A stretch of DNA of 54,827 nucleotides from Candidatus Kuenenia stuttgartensis (GCA_943332855.1 CALQRA010000004.1:1-54827), one strand, 5' to 3'. Shown: positions 44,311-53,705, counted from the first letter of the stretch. Notes: generated by a model from the letters alone, not told the origin. Made by a program: numbers and translations.

Positions 44311-44345
44311 GCCGCATCCGCCCGGGTTTCCCGAGCGGATGCGGC
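44311..44345. terminator. Hairpin between convergent fasciclin and chitinase genes
   Basis: Perfect 11-bp outer stem GCCGCATCCGC (44311-44321) with GCGGATGCGGC (44335-44345), plus four inner pairs and a 3-nt loop. No strong T-run on either side, so it may act as a bidirectional stabiliser or a Rho-assisted terminator. Confidence 0.55.
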
Positions 44346-44365
44346 CGTGTGCTTTATCCAGAGGA

Positions 44366-47209
44366 TCATGTCGTCGGCAGGGACGCGATCACGCCGTCAC
44401 CACCGACGACGATCTCCGTCATCAGCTTCGAGCGGGCCCGGATCGTGCTCATGCTGTCGCCGAGCACCCAAGATTCAAAGGCCGCATCGACGAGGCTCTC
44501 CGACGTCCCCAGGGCGTCGCCGGTGATGTCCCAAAACATCATCCCGCCAAGGCCCAAGCGCTCCGCCCAGTCAGACTTCTGCGCGATCGAGGCCCGGGTC
44601 TCAAACGAACTGAAGGCACTGTCGGCGGCATCGTAGACATAGGCCGCTTGGGCGGTGTCGTCCCAATAGAGCTTCCAACCGCCCGCTGAGGCCTGCAGCT
44701 GCGCGACGAGGTCTTTGTAGTCGTAGACCCCCTTCTCGAACGTCCCTGCAGCCGCTCCCGACGACTTCTCCAGGTAGCCACCGTCGCCACCATCGGCCAC
44801 GCCACTCCAGGCCCGCGTGTAGAGCGGCGCCCCGAGGATCACCTTGGCGGCCGGCACGCCGGCCGCGAGGTAGGCCTTGACCGCCGTCTGGATGTCATAC
44901 CCGGCCGCGTCGCCAGTGAACGCCGACTGATGCCCCGTCGTCGTCTCCCAGGTGCCGTGGAAGTCGTACGACATGAGATTGAAGTGGTCGACCGACGGGG
45001 CGAGCCCGGCCAGGTTGAAGGTGGCGATCTTGTCGATCCCGGCCGGCGAAGCGACCGAGATCTCGTAGCGCCGACCCAGCTGGGTCCCGAGGGCATCGAA
45101 CTTCTGCCGCACCAACTGCAACAGCGAGGCATAGTTGGCACCGTCGCTCGGGCTCGCCGCATTGCCCGCCTCCCCCCCGCCGCCCGGATACTCCCAATCG
45201 AAGTCGATGCCGTCGAACATCCGGTAGGTGGTGAGGAAGTTCACGAGCGAGCTGGCAAACGCCTCACGCCCCGCCGGGGTCGAGCAGACGGCGCTGAAGT
45301 TGTCTGACAGCGTCCATCCCCCCACGGCGATGATCACTTTCATGTGGGGAGCCTTCGCCTTCAGCTCGGCGAGCTGATTGAAATTGCCCCACACCGTCTG
45401 CTGCGAACGCGGGTCGCTGGCTGGATACGACCACAGATCGGCCTCACCCGACACCGACTCCGCAGCGCTGAATCGCTTGTCGAGCGCCGCGTAGCTATCC
45501 ATGATCGCCACCTGGCCGTTGCTCTTCAGATCGAGGAACGAGTAGATGAGGTGGTTGATCTTGTCGGCGGGAACATCCGCCACCTGGAAGTTGCGGCCGT
45601 AGATGCCCCATTCGGGGAAATAGGCCGTCAGCACCTTGTCGGTCTTCGTGATGTCGCCACCGACCGAGCTCGGCGCGGTGTCGTCGTTGACGATCGCTAC
45701 CGACACGGTCGACTGGGCGAGCGCTGCCCCCTGCGGCGATGAGAGCGTGAGGGAGAAGGTCTCGTCGGTCTCGACCGTGGCGTCGCCGATCACCGCCACG
45801 TTCACCTGCTGCGTCGTCACTCCGGCCGGGAAGGTGATGGTGCCGCTGGTCGCCGTATAGTCGCTGCCGGCCTTCGCCGTGCCGTCGGTGGTTCTGTAGG
45901 CGACTGTCACCGGAGCGGCTGACGCCGCCGAGAGCGACAGCGTGAACACCGACTTCGCCGTCGTCCCAGCCGCCCCCTCCTTCACCGCAGCCCCCGCGAC
46001 ACTGATCGTCGGGAGCGGAGGCACGACCGTCCCGCCGCCGCTGCCGCCGCCGCTTCCACTACCGAGCGGGAGGCCGTTGAGGGTCCAGTCGGTCGGGGAG
46101 GCGATCGTGCCGGCACCGGCGCCAACAAAGCCGATCGTCACGCTCCCACCGACCGGCACGATGCCGTTGAAGCCGGCATCGGCGAGGGTGAAGCGAGTCC
46201 CACCGGCGACGGCCGACGTGCCGACAAGCGTCGCATTCCAGGCCGAAGCGATCGTCCATGGCGCGGTGAAGCCGAGCTTCCAGCCGGGGATCGGCGTCGT
46301 GCCGCCGTTGGTGAGCTTGATCTCTCCACCGAAGCCCGTGCTCCACTGCCCCGTGACGGTGAACGCCACGGTCACCCCCTGGCCGGCCGGGGCAATGTCG
46401 TCGTCGAGGATCGTCCCCACGGCCGTCGCCTGGGCGAGCGTGGCCCCCTGCGGCGCGGAGAGCACAAGCGAGAAAGTCTCGCTCGGCTCGGTCGTGGCAT
46501 CGCCGATCACCGCCACGCTCACCTCCGCCTTCGTCGCCCCGGGGGCAAAGGTCACCGTGCCACTGGTGGCGGTGAAATCGCTTCCCGCCACGGCCGTGCC
46601 GTCGGCTGTCCGATAGGCAACCGTCACCGGCACTGCCGAGGGGGCGGAGAGCGACAGCGCGAAGACCGCCTTCGCACCGCCCCCCACGGCCCCCTCCTGG
46701 ACCGACGCAGCGCCGAGCGCGATCTGCGGGAGCGGCGGCGTCTGCGGCGTGCCGTCGCTGCCGATCGGCTCGCCATTGAGGAGCCAGCGCGACGGGGTGG
46801 CCGCGGCTCCGCCGGCCCCGATGAACCCGAAGGCGACGCTCTTGCCCGCGTCGAGCGTGCCGTTCCAGCCGGTGTTGGCGATCGTGTAGGTCGATCCGAC
46901 ATGCGACACGATCCGCGCGTCCCAGATCGAATTGATCTGGGCGCCATAGTCGAAGCTCACCTTCCAGTCGGCCACCGGCGTGGTGCCCCGGTTGTCGAGC
47001 GTGATTCCGGCCTGGAAGCCGGAGCCCCAGTCCTGCACGACTTTGTAATCAGGCACCGTGGCCGACATCATCGCCCGCCCTTCGAGCGCTTCGCTGCCGA
47101 GCCTCGTCATGCCGCGCGCCATGCGGGCCAGACTGCGGACATGCCCCCGTCGCAGTTGGCGAGAGGGGAGTTCCCGAAACATCGAGCAAAACTGCCGGAT
47201 GGGATTCAT
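44366..47209 (-). CDS. Secreted multidomain GH18 chitinase (CBM2, Calx-beta repeats)
   Basis: 947 aa. The N-terminus has an SEALEGRAMMSA motif near 39-50 like the planctomycete LEPR-XLL export segment. The domains in order are a CBM2-like cellulose/chitin-binding module (about 52-150), a Calx-beta repeat (160-270), a second CBM2-like module (280-385), a Gly/Ser linker, a second Calx-beta repeat (400-510) and a GH18 barrel (525-930). The GH18 catalytic motif is intact, DGIDFDWE (666-673), with E673 as the acid. It should hydrolyse chitin or related GlcNAc polymers outside the cell. The start ATG is at 47207-47209; a histidine kinase and its regulator lie upstream on the same strand. Confidence 0.95.
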   Translation of the reverse strand: MNPIRQFCSMFRELPSRQLRRGHVRSLARMARGMTRLGSEALEGRAMMSATVPDYKVVQDWGSGFQAGITLDNRGTTPVADWKVSFDYGAQINSIWDARIVSHVGSTYTIANTGWNGTLDAGKSVAFGFIGAGGAAATPSRWLLNGEPIGSDGTPQTPPLPQIALGAASVQEGAVGGGAKAVFALSLSAPSAVPVTVAYRTADGTAVAGSDFTATSGTVTFAPGATKAEVSVAVIGDATTEPSETFSLVLSAPQGATLAQATAVGTILDDDIAPAGQGVTVAFTVTGQWSTGFGGEIKLTNGGTTPIPGWKLGFTAPWTIASAWNATLVGTSAVAGGTRFTLADAGFNGIVPVGGSVTIGFVGAGAGTIASPTDWTLNGLPLGSGSGGGSGGGTVVPPLPTISVAGAAVKEGAAGTTAKSVFTLSLSAASAAPVTVAYRTTDGTAKAGSDYTATSGTITFPAGVTTQQVNVAVIGDATVETDETFSLTLSSPQGAALAQSTVSVAIVNDDTAPSSVGGDITKTDKVLTAYFPEWGIYGRNFQVADVPADKINHLIYSFLDLKSNGQVAIMDSYAALDKRFSAAESVSGEADLWSYPASDPRSQQTVWGNFNQLAELKAKAPHMKVIIAVGGWTLSDNFSAVCSTPAGREAFASSLVNFLTTYRMFDGIDFDWEYPGGGGEAGNAASPSDGANYASLLQLVRQKFDALGTQLGRRYEISVASPAGIDKIATFNLAGLAPSVDHFNLMSYDFHGTWETTTGHQSAFTGDAAGYDIQTAVKAYLAAGVPAAKVILGAPLYTRAWSGVADGGDGGYLEKSSGAAAGTFEKGVYDYKDLVAQLQASAGGWKLYWDDTAQAAYVYDAADSAFSSFETRASIAQKSDWAERLGLGGMMFWDITGDALGTSESLVDAAFESWVLGDSMSTIRARSKLMTEIVVGGDGVIASLPTT

Positions 47210-47332
47210 GATGAGCCTCACGGGTGAGCGACCAGGTGGCGACGGCAGCAACGCCGGCTCGGTTCGGCACGCGCCGGACTCGATCTCTCCCGTACGCCGC
47301 CGCTCGGCGGCAGGTCGGCGGCAACTCCGCCG

Positions 47333-47372
47333 TTCATGGGGATTTCATGGAGCGTTCATGGGCCGTTCATGG
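47333..47372. promoter_or_regulatory. Four direct repeats (CCATGAA on the minus strand) upstream of the chitinase gene
   Basis: TTCATGG occurs on the plus strand at 47333, 47343, 47355 and 47366, spaced 10, 12 and 11 bp. Repeats one helical turn apart in the same orientation are the usual binding sites of OmpR/PhoB-type regulators. They lie 124-163 bp before the chitinase start and 18 bp after the kinase stop, in the 180-bp gap between the two genes. Confidence 0.7.
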
Positions 47373-47389
47373 TCCCCGTCACGCGGCCT

Positions 47390-48853
47390 TCACGAAGGCT
47401 CGAGTGCCGCCGGAAGGAAGAGGACAAACGTCGCTCCGCCGCCAGGCGTGGCCTCGTGGACGAGATCGCCCCCATGGCTGCGGGCGATGCGGCGCGACAG
47501 CGCCAGGCCGATGCCGTGGCCACCGGAAGCCTTGCCGCTGTGGAAGCGATCGAAGAGCTTCGGAAGCGCGAGCACGGGAACGCCCGGGCCGTAGTCGATC
47601 ACCGCCATCCGGCAACGGGAGGCTCCCTGCGCGAGCGTTACCTCGATCCGATCGCCGGTGGCACCGTGATCGATGGCGTTGGTGAGCAGATTGACGACCA
47701 CCTCCTCGAGGAGGTCGGGATCGCCCCGGATCACCGCGCCGCTCGATGGCGGCACGATCCCAACGCCCCGGTCGCCGGCGTGCCGCTCGACGCGCTCGAT
47801 CGCCGCCGCGACGATCGGCTCGAGGTCGATCGGCCGCAGGCGGGCCGGATCGAGCGCCGCGGTCCGCGAGTAGCAAAGGAGGCTCTCACACACCCCCTCG
47901 ATCCGCCGCGCCAGGCCGTCGATCCGCTTCAGCGCCCCGGCCATCTCGGTGGTGGATTGGGCGCCGCGGCCTTCGGCATCACACTCGAGCAGGATGGCAT
48001 GAACGGGATTGACGAGTTGATGGGCCACATCGGCATTGAAGCGCGACTGGGCCTGACGGATGTCGTCGAGCGTGTCGAGCATGGCGTTGATCGTCCCGGC
48101 GACCTCCGCCACCTCGGCGTCGGAATGGGCGAGGTCGATCCGCTCGTCGAACACGCCGGACCGGATGCGGCGGGCGGTGGCCGCGATCGTGGCCAGAGGG
48201 GAGAAAACTCGGGCCAGCGTCAGCCAGGCGACCGCGAGCACCAGCGGCACCCACGTGACAAACGTCGCCAGCTGATAGAGGGCCTGTTTCCTCGCCGCAG
48301 CCCTCAAGCCCGCCGTCGACGTGCCGGCGATGAGCACCGTGCCATCGGCGCCGGCGATCGCCGCCAGCCGCCACAGGCCGTCGGCCGTCGTCCAAGCGCT
48401 GCCGAGGCGCGACGCCCAGGCGGGATCCCAGGCCACGCCGGGGGGAAGATCGACGGCGTGCACCCTCGTGCCATCCCCCTTCCAGCCCCCGGCAAACCAG
48501 CGAAAGCTGGGGAGATCGATCGGACCGGCCCCGAGGCCAAAAATCGCTGCGATGCCGCGCGGCTCTCCCCCCTCCACCGGATGAATGGTGGGGAGGAGAA
48601 AGCCGTCGTCGCGATGCGGGCTTCCGGCGGGCAGGAGGGGAAGGAGCCGGTCATGAACCTCAAACGCGAACAGGTGCGCGCGGAGCTCGAGATCGACATC
48701 GTGGGCCATGGCCGTCACGGTCGTCGAATAGTGGATGAGGCGGAGGACCACGGCGCCGACGACAAACAGCGCGCCGAAGGTGAGCATGAACCGGCGCCGC
48801 AGCGATGGCCTCTTCTTCTGCCGCGCGGCGGGATCAGCGGGAAGATCGGTCAT
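47390..48853 (-). CDS. Sensor histidine kinase
   Basis: 487 aa. Two transmembrane helices (about 22-42 and 196-218) flank a ~150-residue extracytoplasmic sensor domain. A HAMP domain (218-265) leads to the dimerisation helix with FNADVAHQLVNPV; H278 is the phosphorylated His, but the normal E-x-R-T-P after it is replaced (QLVNPV). The ATPase part has an N box LLTNAIDHG, G1 DYGPGVP and G2 GGHGIGLALSRRIA. Its ATG overlaps the regulator's stop by four bases (ATGA), so regulator and kinase are coupled. Confidence 0.92.
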   Translation of the reverse strand: MTDLPADPAARQKKRPSLRRRFMLTFGALFVVGAVVLRLIHYSTTVTAMAHDVDLELRAHLFAFEVHDRLLPLLPAGSPHRDDGFLLPTIHPVEGGEPRGIAAIFGLGAGPIDLPSFRWFAGGWKGDGTRVHAVDLPPGVAWDPAWASRLGSAWTTADGLWRLAAIAGADGTVLIAGTSTAGLRAAARKQALYQLATFVTWVPLVLAVAWLTLARVFSPLATIAATARRIRSGVFDERIDLAHSDAEVAEVAGTINAMLDTLDDIRQAQSRFNADVAHQLVNPVHAILLECDAEGRGAQSTTEMAGALKRIDGLARRIEGVCESLLCYSRTAALDPARLRPIDLEPIVAAAIERVERHAGDRGVGIVPPSSGAVIRGDPDLLEEVVVNLLTNAIDHGATGDRIEVTLAQGASRCRMAVIDYGPGVPVLALPKLFDRFHSGKASGGHGIGLALSRRIARSHGGDLVHEATPGGGATFVLFLPAALEPS

Positions 48854-49521
48854 CCCGCGGCCCCATCGATGATGACGCCCTGGCCGCGCCGGGTCGTGAT
48901 CAGGTCGCGCCCCAGCTTCCGCCGCAGCCGGAGGACGAGCACGTCGACGACATTGCTCACCATCTCCTCGGGAACGTTCTCCCCAGGGTGGATCGCCTCC
49001 TCGAGCATCGCCCGGCTGACGAGCCGGCCGCGGTGGCGCGCGAGGCAGGCGAGGAGGGCGAATTCCTGAGCCGTCAGCGCTACCGGTTCGCCGCCGCGCG
49101 TCGCCGCTCGGGAAGGGAAGTCGATCGTCACTTCGCCGATCGTGGTCGCCGAGGTCACATCCCCGTCGCTTCGCCGCAGCACCGCACGGATGCGCGCCTC
49201 GAGCTCGCGGATCGTGAACGGCTTGACGAGATAGTCATCGGCCCCGAGATCGAGCACCCCGACACGGTCGTCCTCGTGGCACTTCGACGAGACGATGATC
49301 ACCGGCACGGCGCTCGAGCGCCGCAGCGTTGCGAGCACCGCCTCCCCGTCCATCCCCGGCAGCCGGAGATCGAGGACGACCAGATCGACGCCGCCGTCGA
49401 GCGCCTTGGCAAGCCCCGCCGGACCGTCGGCTGCCTCGAGCACCTCGACCCCGGCTGCCCGCAGCCCCTGGGCCACCGCGCAGCGGGCGGAGTCTTCGTC
49501 GTCGATGACGAGCACGCGCAC
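48850..49521 (-). CDS. OmpR/PhoB-type response regulator
   Basis: 223 aa from a GTG at 49519-49521, chosen because GGAG precedes it and the receiver begins immediately (VRVLVIDDE). The receiver has the acidic pair D7/D8, phosphoacceptor D51 (LVVLDLRLPG) and Lys in YLVKPF. The C-terminal winged helix contains LTAQEFALLACLARHRGRLVSR and the recognition segment VVDVLVLRLRRKLG. It pairs with the kinase downstream and is the natural candidate to bind the CCATGAA repeats in front of the chitinase gene. Confidence 0.95.
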   Translation of the reverse strand: MRVLVIDDEDSARCAVAQGLRAAGVEVLEAADGPAGLAKALDGGVDLVVLDLRLPGMDGEAVLATLRRSSAVPVIIVSSKCHEDDRVGVLDLGADDYLVKPFTIRELEARIRAVLRRSDGDVTSATTIGEVTIDFPSRAATRGGEPVALTAQEFALLACLARHRGRLVSRAMLEEAIHPGENVPEEMVSNVVDVLVLRLRRKLGRDLITTRRGQGVIIDGAAG

Positions 49522-49768
49522 GGGATCATCTCCGACAGGGGAGGGAATTGGGCACGGATCGGGAGGGGCTGCCTGGACTCGCCCCAGACGGGCAGCCTGC
49601 GGCGACATCTCGCCGTTTCTACCACGCCCCGCGGGTTGGTCAGGCCACGGCACGGCAGGAGCCGTCTCGCGGAGGCCGTCATGATCCCCGGCGCTGGGGC
49701 CTCGTCGCGACCTGGCGACCGGCTCCTTCCCCATCGGGGGCGCCCAGGTTTTCGGTAAGCTATCGGGC

Positions 49769-50206
49769 ATGGCCGAACAATTCTTCCGGATTACGAACAC
49801 CGTCGCCCTGCTCGGATGGATCGCGTTGCTGGCGTTCCCCGGCAACAAACGCGTCTCGGGGCTGCTCTGCGCCGTGCTCCTCCCCGGCGCGCTTGCGGCG
49901 GCCTACGCGGCCGTGATCGGCTGGAAGCTGGCCGCGGGGGGACCGTCGCCTGACGAGCTCGGCTCGATCGCCGGGCTGCGGAAGGCTTTCACTGACGACT
50001 GGGTGTTCGCCGCGGCTTGGACCCACTACCTCGTTTTCGACATGGTGGTGGGGGCATGGATCGCCCGCGACGCGGTGCGCCTGCGGATCCCCTGGCCGGT
50101 GCGGAGCGTGTGCCTCGTTCTCACCTTCCTCCTCGGGCCGATCGGCTTCCTCCTCCACCTCGTCGCCCGGGCAATCAAGGCGAGGCAGGTGACGGTCGAT
50201 GACTGA
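49769..50206 (+). CDS. ABA4-like (DUF4281) membrane protein
   Basis: 145 aa, about four transmembrane segments. The DUF4281 pattern is visible in WTHYLVFDMVVGAWIARDA near 85 and LLGPIGFLLHL near 120. In plants ABA4 acts in carotenoid-derived neoxanthin formation; bacterial homologues have no assigned role. Its end overlaps the next gene by 8 bp. Confidence 0.85.
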   Translation: MAEQFFRITNTVALLGWIALLAFPGNKRVSGLLCAVLLPGALAAAYAAVIGWKLAAGGPSPDELGSIAGLRKAFTDDWVFAAAWTHYLVFDMVVGAWIARDAVRLRIPWPVRSVCLVLTFLLGPIGFLLHLVARAIKARQVTVDD

Positions 50207-51314
50207 CGGCGACTGCCGCGAACACCCCGACTACCTCGCGAAGCAACTGATCACCTGCCTCGGGAACAAGCGGGCGCTGCTGGCGCCGATCGGGGCCGCA
50301 GTCGAGCAGGTCAAACGGCGCCTCGGCCGGGATCGGCTCGCCTGCTTCGACCTCTTCAGCGGTTCGGGGATCGTCTCCCGATTCTTCAAGAGGCATGCGT
50401 CGCACCTGATCGCCAACGACCTCGAAGCCTATGCCGCCGTCGCCAGCCGCTGTTTCCTCACCAACCGCAGCGACGTCGATCCGGCCTCGCTCGCAGACGT
50501 TGTCGCCGACTTCAACGATCGTGCCGCCCGACCAGATGCCCCGAGCGGATTCATCGCGGCGATGTATGCCCCGCGCGACGAGGAAAACATCGAGGCCGAC
50601 GACCGGGTCTTCTACACCCGTGCCAACGCCCGTCGGCTCGACGCCTACCGACAACTCATCGACACGGCGCCTGCCCATCTCCGCGATCTCCTTCTCGCCC
50701 CCCTGATCAGCGAAGCCTCGATCCACGCCAACACCGCCGGCGTCTTCAAGGGCTTCTACAAAAACAGGCAGACGGGGATCGGCCAATTCGGCGGCACCGG
50801 GTCGGATGCGCTCCAGCGGATCCTTGGCCCGATCTGCCTCGAGCCCCCGACCTTGAGCCGCTTCGAATGCCCCTTTGAGGTCTTCCAGGCCGACGCCCAC
50901 GCCGCCGCGATTCAGGCCCGCCCGGTCGATCTGGCCTACCTCGATCCACCGTACAACCAGCATCCCTACGGCTCGAACTATTTTCTCCTCAACCTCCTCG
51001 TGGGATACGAGCGCCCGGAACGCGTCAGCCGCGTCTCGGGGATCCCGGAGGATTGGAACCGCTCAGGTTTCAACGTCAGGGCGGAAGCGGAGTCGAGGCT
51101 CGAAGCCCTCGTCAGGGATCTCCGGGCGACGTTCCTCCTCGTGTCGTTCAACAACGAGGGCTTCATCTCACCGGCCGCAATGCGCCGGATGCTCGCGGAT
51201 CAGGGGCATGTCGAGGAGATCGAGATCCCCTACACCGCCTTCCGCGGCAGCCGGAGCTTCGCCAACCGCTCGACCCAAGTCACCGAGCACCTGTTCCTCG
51301 TCGAGCGGCGTTGA
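50199..51314 (+). CDS. D12-class N6-adenine DNA methyltransferase
   Basis: 371 aa. The SAM site FDLFSGSG (50-57) comes first and the catalytic DPPYNQHPYG (249-258) second, the alpha-class order of Dam-type enzymes. It starts 8 bp inside the preceding ABA4-like gene. The intervening region (60-245) is the target-recognition part. No cognate restriction endonuclease is nearby. It may protect DNA, regulate genes, or belong to a system whose nuclease is elsewhere. Confidence 0.93.
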   Translation: MTDGDCREHPDYLAKQLITCLGNKRALLAPIGAAVEQVKRRLGRDRLACFDLFSGSGIVSRFFKRHASHLIANDLEAYAAVASRCFLTNRSDVDPASLADVVADFNDRAARPDAPSGFIAAMYAPRDEENIEADDRVFYTRANARRLDAYRQLIDTAPAHLRDLLLAPLISEASIHANTAGVFKGFYKNRQTGIGQFGGTGSDALQRILGPICLEPPTLSRFECPFEVFQADAHAAAIQARPVDLAYLDPPYNQHPYGSNYFLLNLLVGYERPERVSRVSGIPEDWNRSGFNVRAEAESRLEALVRDLRATFLLVSFNNEGFISPAAMRRMLADQGHVEEIEIPYTAFRGSRSFANRSTQVTEHLFLVERR

Positions 51315-51354
51315 GCGGGACACCTGGCGGCGGTGGGCGCTCCGCCCACCATCG

Positions 51355-52002
51355 TCAGCTTCCCCAGGAACGATCAGCCTGCTCGCGCCACGCCTTCATC
51401 CACACCCCATGGAGGCGGCGTTCGGTGGCGCTTCCATCAACGAGATAGTCCTCGAGCAGTCGTGCGACGGCCGATTCGCAGGCTCCGCGATCTGCCGCAG
51501 CGGCGGTCCGGCGCGCCTTGACCGTGAGGTTGTCCAGAGGGCCCCAGGAAGTTCGCTTCACCTCAACGGCGCCGAATCCTGTTCCTGCGAGGAGTTGCCG
51601 CAGCGATGACGGCGTCCAGCCCTCCCAATGCACCGCCCACGACGCCTCGTGAGAGCCATGCAGATGGCGCAGTGCCGTCCGTCGCTCGCGCCGTCCCTTC
51701 CACCACGAGAGCGCACGCCTGGCGGCCCGTTCAAAATCGGGCACCTCGATCCAGAGCAGCCCCCCCGGCTCGAGCCACGAACCCCAGGCTGCCACCAAGG
51801 CCATCGCCTGCGGGCGGGGGAAATGCTCGAAGACATGATGCAACCGGACTTCCTCAACCGAGGCAAGCGAATAGCGCAAAGCCGTGATGTCGGCGTAGAG
51901 ATCGGCCACGCGTTCGGTCTGTACCGTGTGCTCGCTGGCCGGAAAATCGACGTTGAGATAGCCATCAAACCGGTACTGCCCACAACCAAGATGAAGCTTC
52001 AT
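51355..52002 (-). CDS. Class I SAM-dependent methyltransferase
   Basis: 215 aa from the ATG at 52000-52002, which overlaps the preceding stop codon (ATGA). LHLGCGQYRFDGYLNVD (residues 3-19) is motif I; VRLHHVFEHFPRPQAM and GGLLWIEVPDFERA are motifs II and III of the Methyltransf_11-like family common in polysaccharide clusters. It is coupled to the fused methyltransferase-glycosyltransferase upstream, so both probably act on one surface glycan or glycolipid. Confidence 0.88.
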   Translation of the reverse strand: MKLHLGCGQYRFDGYLNVDFPASEHTVQTERVADLYADITALRYSLASVEEVRLHHVFEHFPRPQAMALVAAWGSWLEPGGLLWIEVPDFERAARRALSWWKGRRERRTALRHLHGSHEASWAVHWEGWTPSSLRQLLAGTGFGAVEVKRTSWGPLDNLTVKARRTAAAADRGACESAVARLLEDYLVDGSATERRLHGVWMKAWREQADRSWGS

Positions 52003-53420
52003 TGCCATCCTCCGAGCCATCGTGGAAGCCGCGACCTCACTGCCTGGACGAGCGTGCGCGGAAAGAGTGGCCTGGCGGGGAGGGTTTCAAACCAGGTCGT
52101 CTCGCGCTTCTCGTAGAGGCGGTGGCGCGCCGCCGCGGGCAAGCGTTCGGTCCACGGCTCTACGAGCCGGGCAGCCTGGGCCGAGAAGCCCGTCTCCTTC
52201 GATTGGCGGACCCAATAACTCTCGTGGCCCCAGCGATGGCGGTAGCCGAGGCCGGGGAGAATCCCCAGACGAGCGCCCGTCGCCGCCTGCCTGAGGCCGA
52301 AGCCCCAGGCGTCGAGGGCACCGGCATCTTCCGGGTAACCGCCAGCCTGCTCCCAGGACCGGCGCGTGAAGAGGTAATTACCACTGGCGCCCGGCACTTC
52401 ATGGCGATCAAGGTAATCGGTGAAGCCGTACGCCCGATCCTCGTACACCCAGCGGTGGGTCACCTCGGCAGGCGACTCCCTGAAATAGCGAAGCTCCTGG
52501 AACGCCGCCACGTCCCAGCCCCCTTCGAGCAGAAAGGCCTTGAGCGGCGCCACGGTGCCGGGTTCGAGCAGGTTGTCGGAATCGAGACAGAACAGAAGCG
52601 GATGCTTCGCGGTCTTCACGGCCGTGTTACGGGCCGCACCGCCCCCCCGATTGCGTTCGTGGCGCACCACCTTCAATGCCGGCAGTTCTGCTTGAAGGCT
52701 CTCGAGAAGCGCGGCCGACCCGTCGGTGGAGCCGTCGTCGCAGACCACGATCTCATCGCCAGGGGCCAGATTGCCCTCGGCAATGCTCAGGAGCGACGCG
52801 CGGAGCGTCTTCTCGGCGTTGTAGACCGGCATCACGAAACTGATGCTGGTGCCCCCCTTCACCACCCACCAGACGTGGTCGCCGGCATGGGTCACCTGCC
52901 ACCCCAGGCGACCAAAGAACTCGTCGACGGCCCGTTGAACCCCAGGGAACTGTGGGTGTTCGTAGTCGTGCCCAGAGAAGAGGCCCCCTTCACGCACCAT
53001 GCCGAACCAGACACCGAGATCGCGATTCACCCCTTCGTAGGAATGGTCGGCGTCGATATAGACGAAGTCGAGGAGGCCATCGATCTGCGGGATCGCACCG
53101 TCGGACGTCTCCCGGAGGTGACGGTAGCGGCCGCCGAAACGCGCGAGCCGATCGAGCGTCCGCTGGTGGAGGGTGTCGAACGCGGCCTGAGGAAGATTCA
53201 TCGGGTCGTCGTAACCGCGCTGATGCCTGTAGGGATCGACCCCGTAGAGCATCTCCACCCCGGTGCCATCCAGGATCGCCTCGCAGTGGCCACCGAAGGC
53301 GACGCCGACTTCCGCCCCGCGCTTCAATCCGAGCCTCTTCACCAGGGCCGGCAGATGGACGTACGACGATTGCCAACTCGGTTCGTGCAGGTCGTGCTTC
53401 CGCGTGACAAGGTCGTTCAT
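51999..53420 (-). CDS. Bifunctional methyltransferase-GT2 glycosyltransferase fusion
   Basis: 473 aa. Residues 1-187 form a class I methyltransferase: GAEVGVAFGGHCEAIL (35-50) binds SAM and FVYIDADHSYEGVNRDL (119-135) is typical of the Methyltransf_24 group. Residues 191-473 are a GT2 family transferase: SFVMPVYNAEKTLRASL, then VVCDDGSTDGSAALLE (225-240), and a nucleotide-sugar DSD at 280-282 (CLDSDN). The junction is about 3 residues, so the two enzymes are physically linked. It probably makes a methylated glycan. Its gene runs into a second methyltransferase with a 4-bp overlap. Confidence 0.92.
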   Translation of the reverse strand: MNDLVTRKHDLHEPSWQSSYVHLPALVKRLGLKRGAEVGVAFGGHCEAILDGTGVEMLYGVDPYRHQRGYDDPMNLPQAAFDTLHQRTLDRLARFGGRYRHLRETSDGAIPQIDGLLDFVYIDADHSYEGVNRDLGVWFGMVREGGLFSGHDYEHPQFPGVQRAVDEFFGRLGWQVTHAGDHVWWVVKGGTSISFVMPVYNAEKTLRASLLSIAEGNLAPGDEIVVCDDGSTDGSAALLESLQAELPALKVVRHERNRGGGAARNTAVKTAKHPLLFCLDSDNLLEPGTVAPLKAFLLEGGWDVAAFQELRYFRESPAEVTHRWVYEDRAYGFTDYLDRHEVPGASGNYLFTRRSWEQAGGYPEDAGALDAWGFGLRQAATGARLGILPGLGYRHRWGHESYWVRQSKETGFSAQAARLVEPWTERLPAAARHRLYEKRETTWFETLPARPLFPRTLVQAVRSRLPRWLGGWQ

Positions 53421-53705
53421 TGTTCAACGTTCAACTGCCACTCACTCCAGCCGTTCGATCCGCAGCCGCTGGATCACGGCCCCGGCGACTGCCCGCAATC
53501 ATGCGCGTACCCAAGCAGCATACAGGCCCCCCCAACATCTCCCGCCACCGTCTCGAGGCCCGCACCGGGGTCTAGCATCTCAGGCCCGGGGTGTCTCCAC
53601 ATGGGCCTTAGCACGGGTGCGCCACCCCCACCCCACCCATCTTCTCCACAGCCCCAAAAGGTCTGCCCGCACGCCGAGCGGTCATCACCATGGTGCGAGA
53701 GAGCC

